64,000 nt of DNA from Pseudomonadota bacterium (GCA_021822385.1 JAKARC010000003.1:57923-121922), one strand, 5' to 3'; shown: positions 28,358 through 36,037, numbered from the stretch's first letter. The notes: generated by a model from the letters alone, not told the origin. Numbers and translations: made by a program.

Positions 28358-28726
28358 ATGACCATGGCGCGGATCCTCGCGGTCGACGACTCGGCGGCCA
28401 TGCGCCAGATGGTCGGCATCACGCTGAGCCGTGCCGGCCACCAGGTACAGCCGGCGAGCGATGGACTCGAGGCGCTCGAGCTGGCCGCGCACACCCGGTT
28501 CGATCTGGTCATCGCCGACATCAACATGCCGAAGATGGACGGCATCACCCTGGTGCGCGAGCTGCGCGCGCGCCCCGATTACCGCCATACGCCGCTGCTC
28601 GTGCTCACCACCGAGGCGACGCTCGAGCGCAAGCAGCAAGGCCGGGCGGCGGGCGCGACCGGCTGGCTGATCAAGCCGTTCAACCCCGAGCGGCTCCTCG
28701 CCACGGTCGCGCAGGTCCTGCGCTGA
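28358..28726 (+). CDS. cheY: second CheY-type single-domain response regulator
   Basis: A 122-residue receiver without an output domain. It has the acidic pair in LAVDDSAAMRQ, phospho-Asp in IADINMPKMDG, conserved Thr in LTTEA and Lys in LIKPF. It sits between MCP2 and the small secreted protein gene in the F7-type operon, so it is likely a CheA substrate. It may act on the motor or serve as a phosphate sink for the CheY at 16862. GGAG at 28351-28354 would fit ATG 28364 (9 bp spacing) better than ATG 28358 (3 bp). Confidence 0.93.
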   Translation: MTMARILAVDDSAAMRQMVGITLSRAGHQVQPASDGLEALELAAHTRFDLVIADINMPKMDGITLVRELRARPDYRHTPLLVLTTEATLERKQQGRAAGATGWLIKPFNPERLLATVAQVLR

Positions 28727-28775
28727 GCCGGTGCGGTTCCCCGAGTTTGGTTCCACTCTGCAACGAGGTCCCACG

Positions 28776-29111
28776 ATGAAAGCCCTGCACACAGTCCTGC
28801 GTGTCGCCGCGATCGGGGCGCTGCTTGCCGCCGCGCCCGCGTGGGCGAGCTGCCGTCTGCCGGCCGCTCCGAGCAAGATCCCCGATGGCGCGCGGGCAAG
28901 TGCGCAGCAGATGCTCACCGCGATGCAGACCATCCAGGAATACAACCGCGACGTGCACACCTATCTCAAGTGCCTGGATTTCGAAGCACGCGAGAACCGC
29001 CTGAGTCCGAGCCGTCAGGTCACCCTGCACAACGCCGCGCTGCGCAAGCTGATGCAGATCGCCACCACGTTCAATCATCAGGTGCAGATCTTCAAATCCC
29101 GACACGACTGA
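28776..29111 (+). CDS. small secreted protein of unknown function within the che operon
   Basis: I do not recognise a characterised family. The 111-residue protein starts at ATG 28776 with GAGG upstream. It has a clear Sec signal peptide (LHTVLRVAAIGALLAAAPAWA) and a predicted mature part of about 87 residues beginning SCRLPAAPSKIPDG. Two Cys residues (at about 26 and 46) could form a disulfide, and long amphipathic helices follow (ASAQQMLTAMQTIQEYN, TLHNAALRKLMQIATTF). It is predicted to be periplasmic, which is unusual inside a run of cytoplasmic che genes. It could be an adaptor for receptor periplasmic domains, but that is a guess. Confidence 0.75.
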   Translation: MKALHTVLRVAAIGALLAAAPAWASCRLPAAPSKIPDGARASAQQMLTAMQTIQEYNRDVHTYLKCLDFEARENRLSPSRQVTLHNAALRKLMQIATTFNHQVQIFKSRHD

Positions 29112-29151
29112 GCCCGCAGCGTCCGGCGCACGCGTGCGCCCTGGAGCCGAC

Positions 29152-29583
29152 ATGACCCCCACTGCCGCGATCCATCGGACCGGCACCGACCTCGAGCAGA
29201 CCGCGGCGGCCGCGGCGGCGCTGATCGAGCTCGCGATTCAGGAATCCCTCGCGCCGATCGAGCGGCTCAGCCTCTCGCTCGCCGGGCTTGCCGCAGGCGG
29301 CGCGGGGGCTGATCTCGCCCCCGAGCTCACCGCCTGCATCGAGAGCCTGCAATTCCACGATCGCATGATCCAGCTGCTCACGCAGGTACGCGAGCTGCTT
29401 GCGCACATCGCCGCCGGGCCGGATGCGGCCGCCGCACCGGTGGACTGGACGGGGTTGCGCGAGCAGCTGCGCGAGAATCTCGGCGCCGACTCGCATCGCC
29501 TGCTGTTCGATCTGTTGCTGCCGGCCGGCGGCCGCCAGCCGGCCTGGCTGGCGAGCGAGTCCGGCGGCGCGGAGCTGTTTTGA
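29152..29583 (+). CDS. CheZ-like helical DxxxQ protein, candidate CheY phosphatase
   Basis: The 143-residue protein is predicted to be helical throughout. Its central helix reads SLQFHDRMIQLLTQVRELL, in which D70 and Q74 keep the D-x3-Q spacing of the CheZ catalytic pair (QDLTGQ in the true CheZ of this window). The C-terminus ends GGAELF, similar to the end of CheD (GGDVELFT) two genes downstream. It lies between the second cheY group and cheR, and its stop overlaps the cheR start. A role in dephosphorylating the second CheY is an inference. It is too short and lacks the CheZ C-terminal tail, so it is not a duplicate cheZ. Confidence 0.65.
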   Translation: MTPTAAIHRTGTDLEQTAAAAAALIELAIQESLAPIERLSLSLAGLAAGGAGADLAPELTACIESLQFHDRMIQLLTQVRELLAHIAAGPDAAAAPVDWTGLREQLRENLGADSHRLLFDLLLPAGGRQPAWLASESGGAELF

Positions 29584-30446
29584 GCCCCGAGCGCCTCCCG
29601 CAGCGCGCGAGCGCCACCGCGCGTGTGCGCGAATTTGCGTTCGAAGAGGCGGATTTTCAGGCGCTGCGCGCGCAGGTCAAGGCGCTGACGGGCATCACGC
29701 TCGGGGATCACAAGCGCGAACTCGTCTACAGCCGGCTGGCACGACGGCTGCGCGCACTGCAGTTGCGCAGCTTCGCGGAATACCGCGCGCGACTCGCGAG
29801 CGATGTACAGGAGGTTGCCGAGCTGCGCAACGCCATCACCACCAACCTCACGGCGTTCTTCCGCGAGCCGCATCATTTTGAGTACCTGCGCGAGACGTGG
29901 CTGCCGACCTTGAGCGCGCGCGGCGGCGCGCGGCGACGCCTGCGCCTCTGGTCGGCCGGCTGCTCGAGCGGCGAGGAAGCCTACTCCATCGCGATGACGC
30001 TGCTCGAGTCAGCCACCGCACTGTCCGGATGGGATGTGCGGATCCTCGCCACCGACGTCGACTCACAGATGCTGGCGCAGGCGCGCCGGGGACGCTATGC
30101 GCCGCAGCGCATGGCCGGGATCTCACCGCAGCGCCGCGCACGTTTCTTCACCGCGCCGACCGGCGCGCTCGAAGACGGTTGGACCGTTACCCCGCAGCTG
30201 GCCGCGCTCGTCACCTTCAAAGAACTCAATCTCATGCACGCCCTGCCGATGAAGGGACCATTGGACGTCATTTTCTGCCGCAACGTGGTGATCTACTTCG
30301 ACCGGGACACGCAGCGCGATCTGTTCGCCCGCATCGCCTGCCTGCAGCGTCCCGGCGATCTGCTCTTCCTCGGACATTCCGAGACGCTCTTCAAGGTCAA
30401 TGACAACTATGCGCTCATCGGCAAGTCGATCTACCGGCGGGTCTGA
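29580..30446 (+). CDS. cheR: CheR, chemoreceptor methyltransferase
   Basis: CheR methylates receptor glutamates with S-adenosylmethionine. The protein has up to 288 residues. It has the N-terminal helical domain (LTGITLGDHKRELVYSRLARRL), the NLTAFFRE motif, SAM-binding LWSAGCSSGEEAYSIAM and IFCRNVVIYFD. The longest frame starts at TTG 29580, overlapping the previous stop; GTG 29625 is an equally good start. Its beta-subdomain should bind the QWQEF tail of MCP2. Confidence 0.95.
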   Translation: MSPERLPQRASATARVREFAFEEADFQALRAQVKALTGITLGDHKRELVYSRLARRLRALQLRSFAEYRARLASDVQEVAELRNAITTNLTAFFREPHHFEYLRETWLPTLSARGGARRRLRLWSAGCSSGEEAYSIAMTLLESATALSGWDVRILATDVDSQMLAQARRGRYAPQRMAGISPQRRARFFTAPTGALEDGWTVTPQLAALVTFKELNLMHALPMKGPLDVIFCRNVVIYFDRDTQRDLFARIACLQRPGDLLFLGHSETLFKVNDNYALIGKSIYRRV

Positions 30447-30456
30447 GACGCCCGCC

Positions 30457-31086
30457 GTGTACGAGCCTCCGCCGATACTGCCGGGGTTCGAGCATTTCGA
30501 GCGTCACTGGGACCGCGAGCACGGCTGGACGGTGAAGATCCTGCCCGGGGAGTACTACGTGACGGGCGCCGAGGAGGTGATCAGTACCGTGCTCGGCTCG
30601 TGCGTCGCGGCCTGTGTGCGCGATCCTGAGGCGGGCATCGGCGGCATGAATCATTTCATGCTGCCGCAGGACGCCGCCGACGGCACCGACCCCTGGGGCG
30701 ACCCGGCGATCGGGCTCGCGACCCGATATGGCTCCTATGCGATGGAAAGCCTGATCAACGATCTGATGAAGTTGGGCGCCGTGCGGGCGCGCCTGGAGAT
30801 CAAACTGTTCGGCGGCGGCCGGATCCTCGCCGGCATGTCCGATGTGGGCGCGCGCAACGTTCAGTTCATCCGCGAGTACATGCGCATCGAGAACTACCCG
30901 GTCGCCGCCGAGGATCTCGGCGGCACACAACCGCGCAAAGTGGTCTATTTCCCGCGCAGCGGCCGGGTGCGGCTGCGGCGGCTGCGGCCCGTGGAGAATC
31001 GCATCATCAGCCGTCACGAGCAGCTGTACCTCGAGAGCCTCGGCCGACACACCCCCGCCGGGGGCGATGTGGAGCTGTTTACATGA
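30457..31086 (+). CDS. cheD: CheD, receptor glutamine deamidase
   Basis: CheD deamidates receptor Gln residues. From GTG 30457 the protein has 209 residues. The catalytic Cys (C49) is in [13 protein letters not shown] and the His (H66) in GGMNHFMLP. The frame can start at ATG 30400 inside cheR, but the region before 30457 overlaps CheR-coding DNA, so the later start is likelier. The end GGDVELFT resembles the end of the DxxxQ protein. The stop overlaps the cheB ATG. Confidence 0.94.
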   Translation: MYEPPPILPGFEHFERHWDREHGWTVKILPGEYYVTGAEEVISTVLGSCVAACVRDPEAGIGGMNHFMLPQDAADGTDPWGDPAIGLATRYGSYAMESLINDLMKLGAVRARLEIKLFGGGRILAGMSDVGARNVQFIREYMRIENYPVAAEDLGGTQPRKVVYFPRSGRVRLRRLRPVENRIISRHEQLYLESLGRHTPAGGDVELFT

Positions 31087-32213
31087 GCGCCGCGCACAGC
31101 GGCCAGACGGCCGGTCACCCGACACCCTCGGGCGGACGCAAGCGTATTCGTGTGCTGATCGTGGACGACTCGGCGCTGGTGCGTCAGCTCCTCACCCGGA
31201 TGCTGAGCCTCGCAACCGACATCGAGGTGGTGGGTACCGCCGCCGATGCGCACGCGGCCCGCGAGAAGATCAAGCAGCTCAACCCCGATGTGCTCACGCT
31301 CGATGTCGAAATGCCGCTCATGGACGGCATCACCTTCCTGCGCAATCTGATGCGGCTGCGGCCCATGCCGGTGGTCATGGTCTCCTCCCTCACCGAGCGC
31401 GGCGCGGACGTCACCCTCGATGCGCTCGCCCTCGGTGCCGTCGATTACCTCGCGAAGCCCAAGCTCGATCTGGCCGCCACGTTCACCGACTACAGCAACG
31501 AGTTGATTGCGAAGATCCGCATCGCCGCCACCGCGAGCGTGCGGGCCCTCGAACCGGGCCGCTCGCCGCTCGCGCCCGGACCGGCGCGCACCGTCGAGGA
31601 TGCTACGCCGCCGCACGGCGGCACGCGGCACCTGCGCACCACCAGCCGCCTCATCGCCATGGGCGCCTCCACCGGCGGCACCGAGGCGATCAAGCACGTG
31701 CTGACAGGCCTCGCCGCCGACAGTCCGGCCGTCGTCATTGCCCAGCACATCCCGAAGGCATTCAGCGGCCCCTTCGCCGCTCGCCTGAACGAGCGCTGCG
31801 CCCTCACGGTGTGCGAAGCGCAGGACGGCCAGCAGATCCTCGCCGGCCACGCCTACATTGCTCCGGGCGACCGGCACCTGCGCGTGCGGCGCGATGGCGC
31901 ACGCTATGTCTGTCGGCTCGACGACGGTGAGCCGGTGAATCGTCACAAGCCTTCGATCGACGTGCTGTTTCGCTCGGTGGCCGACCAGTGCGGCCCCAAT
32001 GCCATCGGCGTACTGCTCACCGGCATGGGCAAGGATGGGGCCCGGGGTCTGAAGGAAATGCTCGACAGCGGCAGCCGCACGGTCGTGCAGGACGAGGCGA
32101 GCAGCGTCGTGTGGGGCATGCCGGGGGAAGCGGTCGCACTGGGAGCCGCACAAGCCGTGCTCCCGCTCGAGCAGATCGCCGCCCGGGTCTGCGCCCTGGC
32201 CGAACAGAGGTAA
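31083..32213 (+). CDS. cheB: CheB, receptor methylesterase/response regulator
   Basis: CheB removes receptor methyl groups when phosphorylated by CheA. The 376-residue protein has a receiver with D74 ([12 protein letters not shown]), a linker of about 50 residues and the methylesterase domain with S196 ([11 protein letters not shown]), H222 (IAQHIPKAF) and the Asp of [15 protein letters not shown] overlap with cheD. It is the last gene of the chemotaxis operon. Confidence 0.96.
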   Translation: MSAAHSGQTAGHPTPSGGRKRIRVLIVDDSALVRQLLTRMLSLATDIEVVGTAADAHAAREKIKQLNPDVLTLDVEMPLMDGITFLRNLMRLRPMPVVMVSSLTERGADVTLDALALGAVDYLAKPKLDLAATFTDYSNELIAKIRIAATASVRALEPGRSPLAPGPARTVEDATPPHGGTRHLRTTSRLIAMGASTGGTEAIKHVLTGLAADSPAVVIAQHIPKAFSGPFAARLNERCALTVCEAQDGQQILAGHAYIAPGDRHLRVRRDGARYVCRLDDGEPVNRHKPSIDVLFRSVADQCGPNAIGVLLTGMGKDGARGLKEMLDSGSRTVVQDEASSVVWGMPGEAVALGAAQAVLPLEQIAARVCALAEQR

Positions 32214-32244
32214 GGCCCCGGCTGAGGCGTACCGTGCCGGGGCC
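32214..32244 (+). terminator. possible terminator hairpin after cheB
   Basis: A 9-bp perfect inverted repeat (GGCCCCGGC / GCCGGGGCC) with a 13-nt loop begins directly after the cheB stop. No T-run follows, so it may be a weak or Rho-assisted stop. Confidence 0.4.
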
Positions 32245-32290
32245 GCGGGCACAAGCCACGCCGCGGTACGCGGTGTGTGCCGCGTCAGTA

Positions 32291-32317
32291 TCAAGTCCGC
32301 ACCACGCCGGCCGATAA
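32291..32317 (+). promoter_or_regulatory. sigma28 (FliA) promoter of the HDOD gene pair
   Basis: TCAAGTCC-N11-GCCGATAA carries a perfect -10 and a Pseudomonas-like -35 at exact spacing. The TSS would be near 32325, about 19 nt before ATG 32344. A six-codon frame starting at ATG 32327 ends in a TGA that overlaps the HDOD ATG, which might couple translation. Confidence 0.9.
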
Positions 32318-32343
32318 GAGAGTCATATGAAGAGACCGACGCC

Positions 32344-33228
32344 ATGAGCATTCCCGCCCGAGACATTCCCGCCGGCACCCCGCACACGGATGGTTTCGCC
32401 TTCGTGCAAGCCCTCGCCGCCGAACTCTCGAGCGGCAAGGTGGACCTGCCGAGTTTTCCCGACATCGCGCTGCGCGTGCGCAAGGTCCTGAGCGACGAAG
32501 AGGTGGCGCAGGAGAAAGTCGTCCGGGTGATCGGCTCGGAGCCGATGCTCGCGGCCCGATTGATGCAGATCGCGAACTCCGCGGCCATCAACTTCAGCGG
32601 CCGCCCGATCACCGAGCTGCGCACCGCCATCGCCCGGCTCGGATTCAACATGGTCCGCAGCGCCGCGATCGCCTTTGCCATGTCGCAGCTGAAAAAGAGC
32701 GACACCCTGAAGGGTCTCGAGCAGCCCCTCGATGAGCTGTGGCAGACGAGCGCGGGGGTCGCCGCCATGTCCTATGTCGTGGCCCGGCGCTTCAGCGGCG
32801 TGAACCCCGACACGGCCATGCTCGCCGGATTGCTGCACGGCATCGGCCGGCTGTACATCCTCACGCGTGCACCGGCCTATCCGCGCCTCCTCGCCGACGC
32901 GGAGACCTACGGCACCATCGTGCGCGAGTGGCACGCCCCGATCGCCAAGGCACTGCTCGAGAACTGGGACATGGCCGAGGAGATCGTGAGCGCGGTCAGC
33001 GAATACGAGGATTTCGAGCGCCAGCACGGCGGTGCGCCCGATCTCACCGACGTGCTCACCGTGAGCTATCTGCTCAGCGCCTTCAAGGACCATCCCGAGA
33101 CCCTCGAACTCAACATGCACGATGTCACGGCCTGCGCCCGGTTGCACATCGACGCGGCCGGGTACCTGAAGCTCATCGAGGAATCCCAACACGAGATCGA
33201 CGCGCTGCGCGCCGCGCTCGGCGTGTGA
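32344..33228 (+). CDS. HDOD-domain signalling protein 1
   Basis: HDOD proteins are HD-related regulators tied to motility, stress and cyclic-di-GMP signalling in several proteobacteria. The 294-residue protein is nearly all HDOD. It begins with VDLPSFPDIALRVRKVLSDEEV, then SEPMLAARLMQIANSAAINF, the degenerate HD site as LLHGIGRL (Asp replaced by Gly), and EWHAPIAKALLENW. No GGDEF, EAL or receiver domain is attached. The strong FliA promoter and position between che and flg genes mark it as part of the late flagellar regulon. An HDOD protein affecting motility (GsmR) is known in Xanthomonas. Confidence 0.88.
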   Translation: MSIPARDIPAGTPHTDGFAFVQALAAELSSGKVDLPSFPDIALRVRKVLSDEEVAQEKVVRVIGSEPMLAARLMQIANSAAINFSGRPITELRTAIARLGFNMVRSAAIAFAMSQLKKSDTLKGLEQPLDELWQTSAGVAAMSYVVARRFSGVNPDTAMLAGLLHGIGRLYILTRAPAYPRLLADAETYGTIVREWHAPIAKALLENWDMAEEIVSAVSEYEDFERQHGGAPDLTDVLTVSYLLSAFKDHPETLELNMHDVTACARLHIDAAGYLKLIEESQHEIDALRAALGV

Positions 33229-33252
33229 ACGGCCACCGGGGACTGCACCGCC

Positions 33253-34158
33253 GTGATGCCTCCTGAAATGCACCCTGCCCCCACGCCCTCCCCCGGCCGC
33301 GTCGCAAGCGCCGCGGAGCAGGACATCGCCTTCGGCTTCGTACGCGAACTCGCCGCCGAGCTCTCGAGCGGCAAGGTGGATCTGCCGGGCTTTCCGCATA
33401 TTCTCGTGCGCGTGCAGCGCGTGCTCAGCGATCCGGCCGCCGACCTCGACCGCATCCTGCGGGTGATCGGCAGCGAGCCGGTGCTCGCGACACAGCTGGT
33501 GCGGCTTGCCAACTCGGCCGCGCTCAATCCTTCGGGTCCCCCGATCACGGATCTGCGCGCCGCGGTAGCGCGCGTCGGACTCGACACCGTGCGCTCGGCG
33601 ACCCTCGCCTGCGCGCTGCGCCAGCTGCAGTACGCGCCGGCGCTGCGGGGTCTCGAGACGCAACTTGGCGAGCTTTGGCGGCGCAGCGTGCAGGTGGCGA
33701 GCCTGAGTTTCGTCATCGCGCGCAGGCTCACCGGTACGATGGCCGACACGGCTCTGTTCGCCGGGCTCCTGCAGGGCGTCGGCCGGCTCTACATCCTGAC
33801 GCGTGCCCACCGGCACCGTTCCCTGTTTCAGGATGCGGACACGTATGCGGCCATCGAGGCCGGCTGGCACCTCAGCATTGCCGCGGCATTGCTCGAGAAC
33901 TGGGGCATTGCCGAGGAAATCGTCCAGGCCGTGCAGGAATCGGAAAACCCAGACCGCGACGCGCGCGGCGCACCGGGGCTCACCGATGCACTTGCAGCCG
34001 GCACGCTGCTTGCCGCCTGTGGGGATGGCGCGATGCGCTCCGAGCGCATGGCCGGCGTCAAGGCGCTGCAGAGGCTGCAGCTCGATGAGCCGGCCTGCCG
34101 CGCCCTGCTCGGGGAGTCCGCCGAGGAGATCGCCGCGCTGCGCGAAGCCTTGGGCTAG
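33253..34158 (+). CDS. HDOD-domain signalling protein 2 (tandem paralogue)
   Basis: A 301-residue tandem copy of the preceding HDOD protein, sharing LAAELSSGKVDLP, RVIGSEPVLATQLVRLANSAALN and WHLSIAAALLENW. The HD site is lost entirely: LLQGVGRL in place of LLHDIG-type sequences. It starts at GTG 33253 (or ATG 33256), 24 bp after its partner, and shares the FliA promoter. It ends convergently with flgN across about 60 bp. Confidence 0.86.
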   Translation: MMPPEMHPAPTPSPGRVASAAEQDIAFGFVRELAAELSSGKVDLPGFPHILVRVQRVLSDPAADLDRILRVIGSEPVLATQLVRLANSAALNPSGPPITDLRAAVARVGLDTVRSATLACALRQLQYAPALRGLETQLGELWRRSVQVASLSFVIARRLTGTMADTALFAGLLQGVGRLYILTRAHRHRSLFQDADTYAAIEAGWHLSIAAALLENWGIAEEIVQAVQESENPDRDARGAPGLTDALAAGTLLAACGDGAMRSERMAGVKALQRLQLDEPACRALLGESAEEIAALREALG

Positions 34159-34218
34159 GCTGCGCGGCAGCGCACCGGGACTGGCGTGAGTGCGAGGCGG
34201 CGGAATGCGCCGCGACGC

Positions 34219-34704
34219 TCAGGCCGCGCCCAGCACCCGTCCGGGCCGCAGACCGGCCGGCACGCGGCCCTGGGGATCGTAGGTATCGCAGCGCACCGGC
34301 CGGGCGGTCAGCACCCCGAGCATGCTTTCGATGCGTTGCAAGCGCGCCGCGACGATCACGCCGTTGCGATCGTTCAACGCGCGGCAGCGTACGGCGCGCG
34401 ATGCGCACTCGCCGAGCAGCGCCGTGAGCGTGCCGCTCGGATCGCACCAATTCATCACCGCGGTCAGTCCGGCGCGATCGGCGGCAAAGCCATGCAAGGC
34501 ACAGAGCGCGCGGCGCTGCTCCTCGAGTCGGGCCAGCGCGCCCATGCGTGCCTGCCGGTCGCGGGTGGTCTGTTCGATCTGGCGAATGTCGGAATGCTCG
34601 AGGATGCGCGCTTCGAGCGTGAGCAGCGCCTCGAGCTCGACCAGCAGCGCCGCTTCGTCGCGAAACAGCTCCTGCAGGTGCTCCCGACAGACGCTTCGGT
34701 CCAT
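34219..34704 (-). CDS. flgN: FlgN, chaperone for hook-associated proteins FlgK and FlgL
   Basis: FlgN holds FlgK/FlgL before export. The 161-residue protein is a coiled-coil-rich member: FRDEAALLVELEALLTLEARIL, RDRQARMGALARLEEQRRAL and VIVAARLQRIESMLGVL. The C-terminus is extended and Arg/Gly/Pro-rich. It follows flgM by 3 bp in the minus-strand flgA-flgM-flgN order usual in this group. Confidence 0.9.
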   Translation of the reverse strand: MDRSVCREHLQELFRDEAALLVELEALLTLEARILEHSDIRQIEQTTRDRQARMGALARLEEQRRALCALHGFAADRAGLTAVMNWCDPSGTLTALLGECASRAVRCRALNDRNGVIVAARLQRIESMLGVLTARPVRCDTYDPQGRVPAGLRPGRVLGAA

Positions 34705-34707
34705 GAC

Positions 34708-35049
34708 TCAGCCTCCCCCGATCTGGGCCAGCATCTGCTCGGATTGCAGCAGGCGGTCGGCAACGACACCCGGCTGCACGGTGTAACTGCCCGAGTCGAT
34801 GGCGGAGCGCAAGTGCGCGACTCTCGCGTCATTGACGGCCGGCAAACTCTGCAAATGCTGCGCGATCGTGGCGAGCAGGCTGGCCGAGCCGGTGATCTGC
34901 ACCTGCGAATCACCCGCGCTTGCCGCGGCCGAGTCCGACGCCGCCGTGCCTGCAGCGGCCGCCGCGGCGGCACCGGCCTTACCGGACATCGGCGCGCTGA
35001 CGCCAACGACCGACGCAGATCCATTCAACCGGTTGATTTCGCTCGGCAT
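34708..35049 (-). CDS. flgM: FlgM, anti-sigma28 factor
   Basis: FlgM binds FliA until it is exported through the finished hook. The 113-residue protein begins MPSEINRLNGS, has a long Ala/Ser linker (about residues 24-48) and the sigma28-binding C-terminal half (VNDARVAHLRSAIDSGSYTVQPGVVADRLL). ATG 35049 was chosen over GTG 35052 for its AAGGA at good spacing. It has its own FliA promoter, giving negative feedback. Confidence 0.93.
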   Translation of the reverse strand: MPSEINRLNGSASVVGVSAPMSGKAGAAAAAAAGTAASDSAAASAGDSQVQITGSASLLATIAQHLQSLPAVNDARVAHLRSAIDSGSYTVQPGVVADRLLQSEQMLAQIGGG

Positions 35050-35079
35050 CACTGACGTTCCTTAAACCTCTTTGAGTGA

Positions 35080-35106
35080 GTATCGGCCCGTACCGGTGAA
35101 ACTTTA
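35080..35106 (-). promoter_or_regulatory. sigma28 (FliA) promoter of flgMN, overlapping the flgA stop
   Basis: On the minus strand TAAAGTTT-N11-GCCGATAC matches the enteric sigma28 consensus at all but the last base. The TAA of the -35 box is the flgA stop codon (35106-35104). The TSS would be near 35073, about 24 nt before flgM. Confidence 0.95.
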
Positions 35107-35829
35107 GGGCGTCACGTACACCACGTGGCCGCTGCCCACCGTGCCCTGCAGCACCTTGTGGGACGAGCGGTTCTCGACCCGAATGAGCTCACCGTACCGT
35201 CCATCCTCGAGCGCCACGCCGCTGGCGTGCACCCGGATGCCGTCAATCGCGGCCACCAGGGTCACGCGCTGACCATGCCGTACGACGAAGTCCTGGCGCA
35301 GATCGCGGGTCTCGAGCAGCGCTCCCGCCGGCAGCGGCTCGCGCAGCGTGCTGTGCGCGAGCACCGCCAGGTCGGTGACGTATCCGGCGACCATACCCGA
35401 CACCAGGCGCGTCACGGGGGCGAGATCGGCCGGGGTCAGGCGTGCGCCCTGCGGTTCAGGCGCGCGCAGCGCCCAGAGCCGCAGGCGTGCCTGCACCCGG
35501 ACCGGAACATAGATGGTCCAGTGCGCGCCGCGCCGACAACGCACGGCCACCGTATCGTTCGACTGCAATTGCGACCCGGAGAGAAGCGATGCGGCCAGCG
35601 GACCGGCGCACCGGGCGAGGCGCACTCGCGAGTCGAGCCGCGCGGCGCGCACGACGATGCCGACTTCACCGGTCGGCATCTGTGCGGCGACGAAACGTTG
35701 CGCCGCCTGGCGGATGCTCGCCAGCGGTTCTATGGCGGCGGCGCGGCATACAGTCGCCAAGGCAACCGTGGCCAGCACCCCTGCGGCGATGCGGTGTAAG
35801 TGACGGCATCGTGACGGTGATGTGTTCAT
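35104..35829 (-). CDS. flgA: FlgA, P-ring assembly chaperone
   Basis: FlgA helps FlgI form the P ring in the periplasm. From ATG 35829 it has 241 residues with a signal peptide (HRIAAGVLATVALATVCRAAA), and a SAF-like C-terminal region (PLPAGALLETRDLRQDFVVRHGQRVTLVA, ASGVALEDGRYGELIRVENRSSHKVLQGTV) typical of FlgA. ATG 35841 is four codons upstream but would lie before the predicted sigma54 TSS (about 35831). The last codon overlaps the flgM promoter. Confidence 0.93.
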   Translation of the reverse strand: MNTSPSRCRHLHRIAAGVLATVALATVCRAAAIEPLASIRQAAQRFVAAQMPTGEVGIVVRAARLDSRVRLARCAGPLAASLLSGSQLQSNDTVAVRCRRGAHWTIYVPVRVQARLRLWALRAPEPQGARLTPADLAPVTRLVSGMVAGYVTDLAVLAHSTLREPLPAGALLETRDLRQDFVVRHGQRVTLVAAIDGIRVHASGVALEDGRYGELIRVENRSSHKVLQGTVGSGHVVYVTP

Positions 35830-35841
35830 GCCCGATCTCAC

Positions 35842-35857
35842 TGCAAAAGCCGGGCCA
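35842..35857 (-). promoter_or_regulatory. sigma54 promoter of flgA
   Basis: The minus strand reads TGGCCCG-GCTT-TTGCA with GG/GC spacing of 10 bp, one base off the -24 core. The predicted TSS near 35831 is only 2 nt before ATG 35829, so the flgA transcript would be practically leaderless. Confidence 0.7.
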
Positions 35858-35983
35858 CGCCACCCCTACCGGGCACCCCGGCCAGCCCGCGCCGGCAGAC
35901 CTTTGCCGCGGCACTGCGCACGCCGTCACATTCTGGAGCCGAGGGGCGGCGTCAAACACGCCCGAAACATCTCGTTTTTGCAT

Positions 35984-35999
35984 TGGCACGCCTCTTGCT
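35984..35999 (+). promoter_or_regulatory. sigma54 promoter of the flgB operon
   Basis: TGGCACG-CCTC-TTGCT is one base off the sigma54 consensus with exact spacing. The predicted TSS is near 36010, 28 nt before flgB. It is divergent from the flgA promoter across about 126 bp and should drive flgBCDEFGHIJ. Confidence 0.9.
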
Positions 36000-36037
36000 G
36001 CATGTGCGGCAGGTACACCGACCGACGGATTTCCGAC

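Noticed and set aside
29746-29762. sigma54-like TGGCACG-ACGG-CTGCG inside cheR
   Set aside because: Spacing fits but the -12 (CTGCG) is poor and the site lies mid-gene in an operon with a good upstream promoter. Similar chance matches occur in fliO (near 8797) and mcp2 (near 27371).
34159-34218. convergent terminator between HDOD2 and flgN
   Set aside because: A 6-bp GCGGCG/CGCCGC stem is present, but there is no T-run on either side, so I could not support it.
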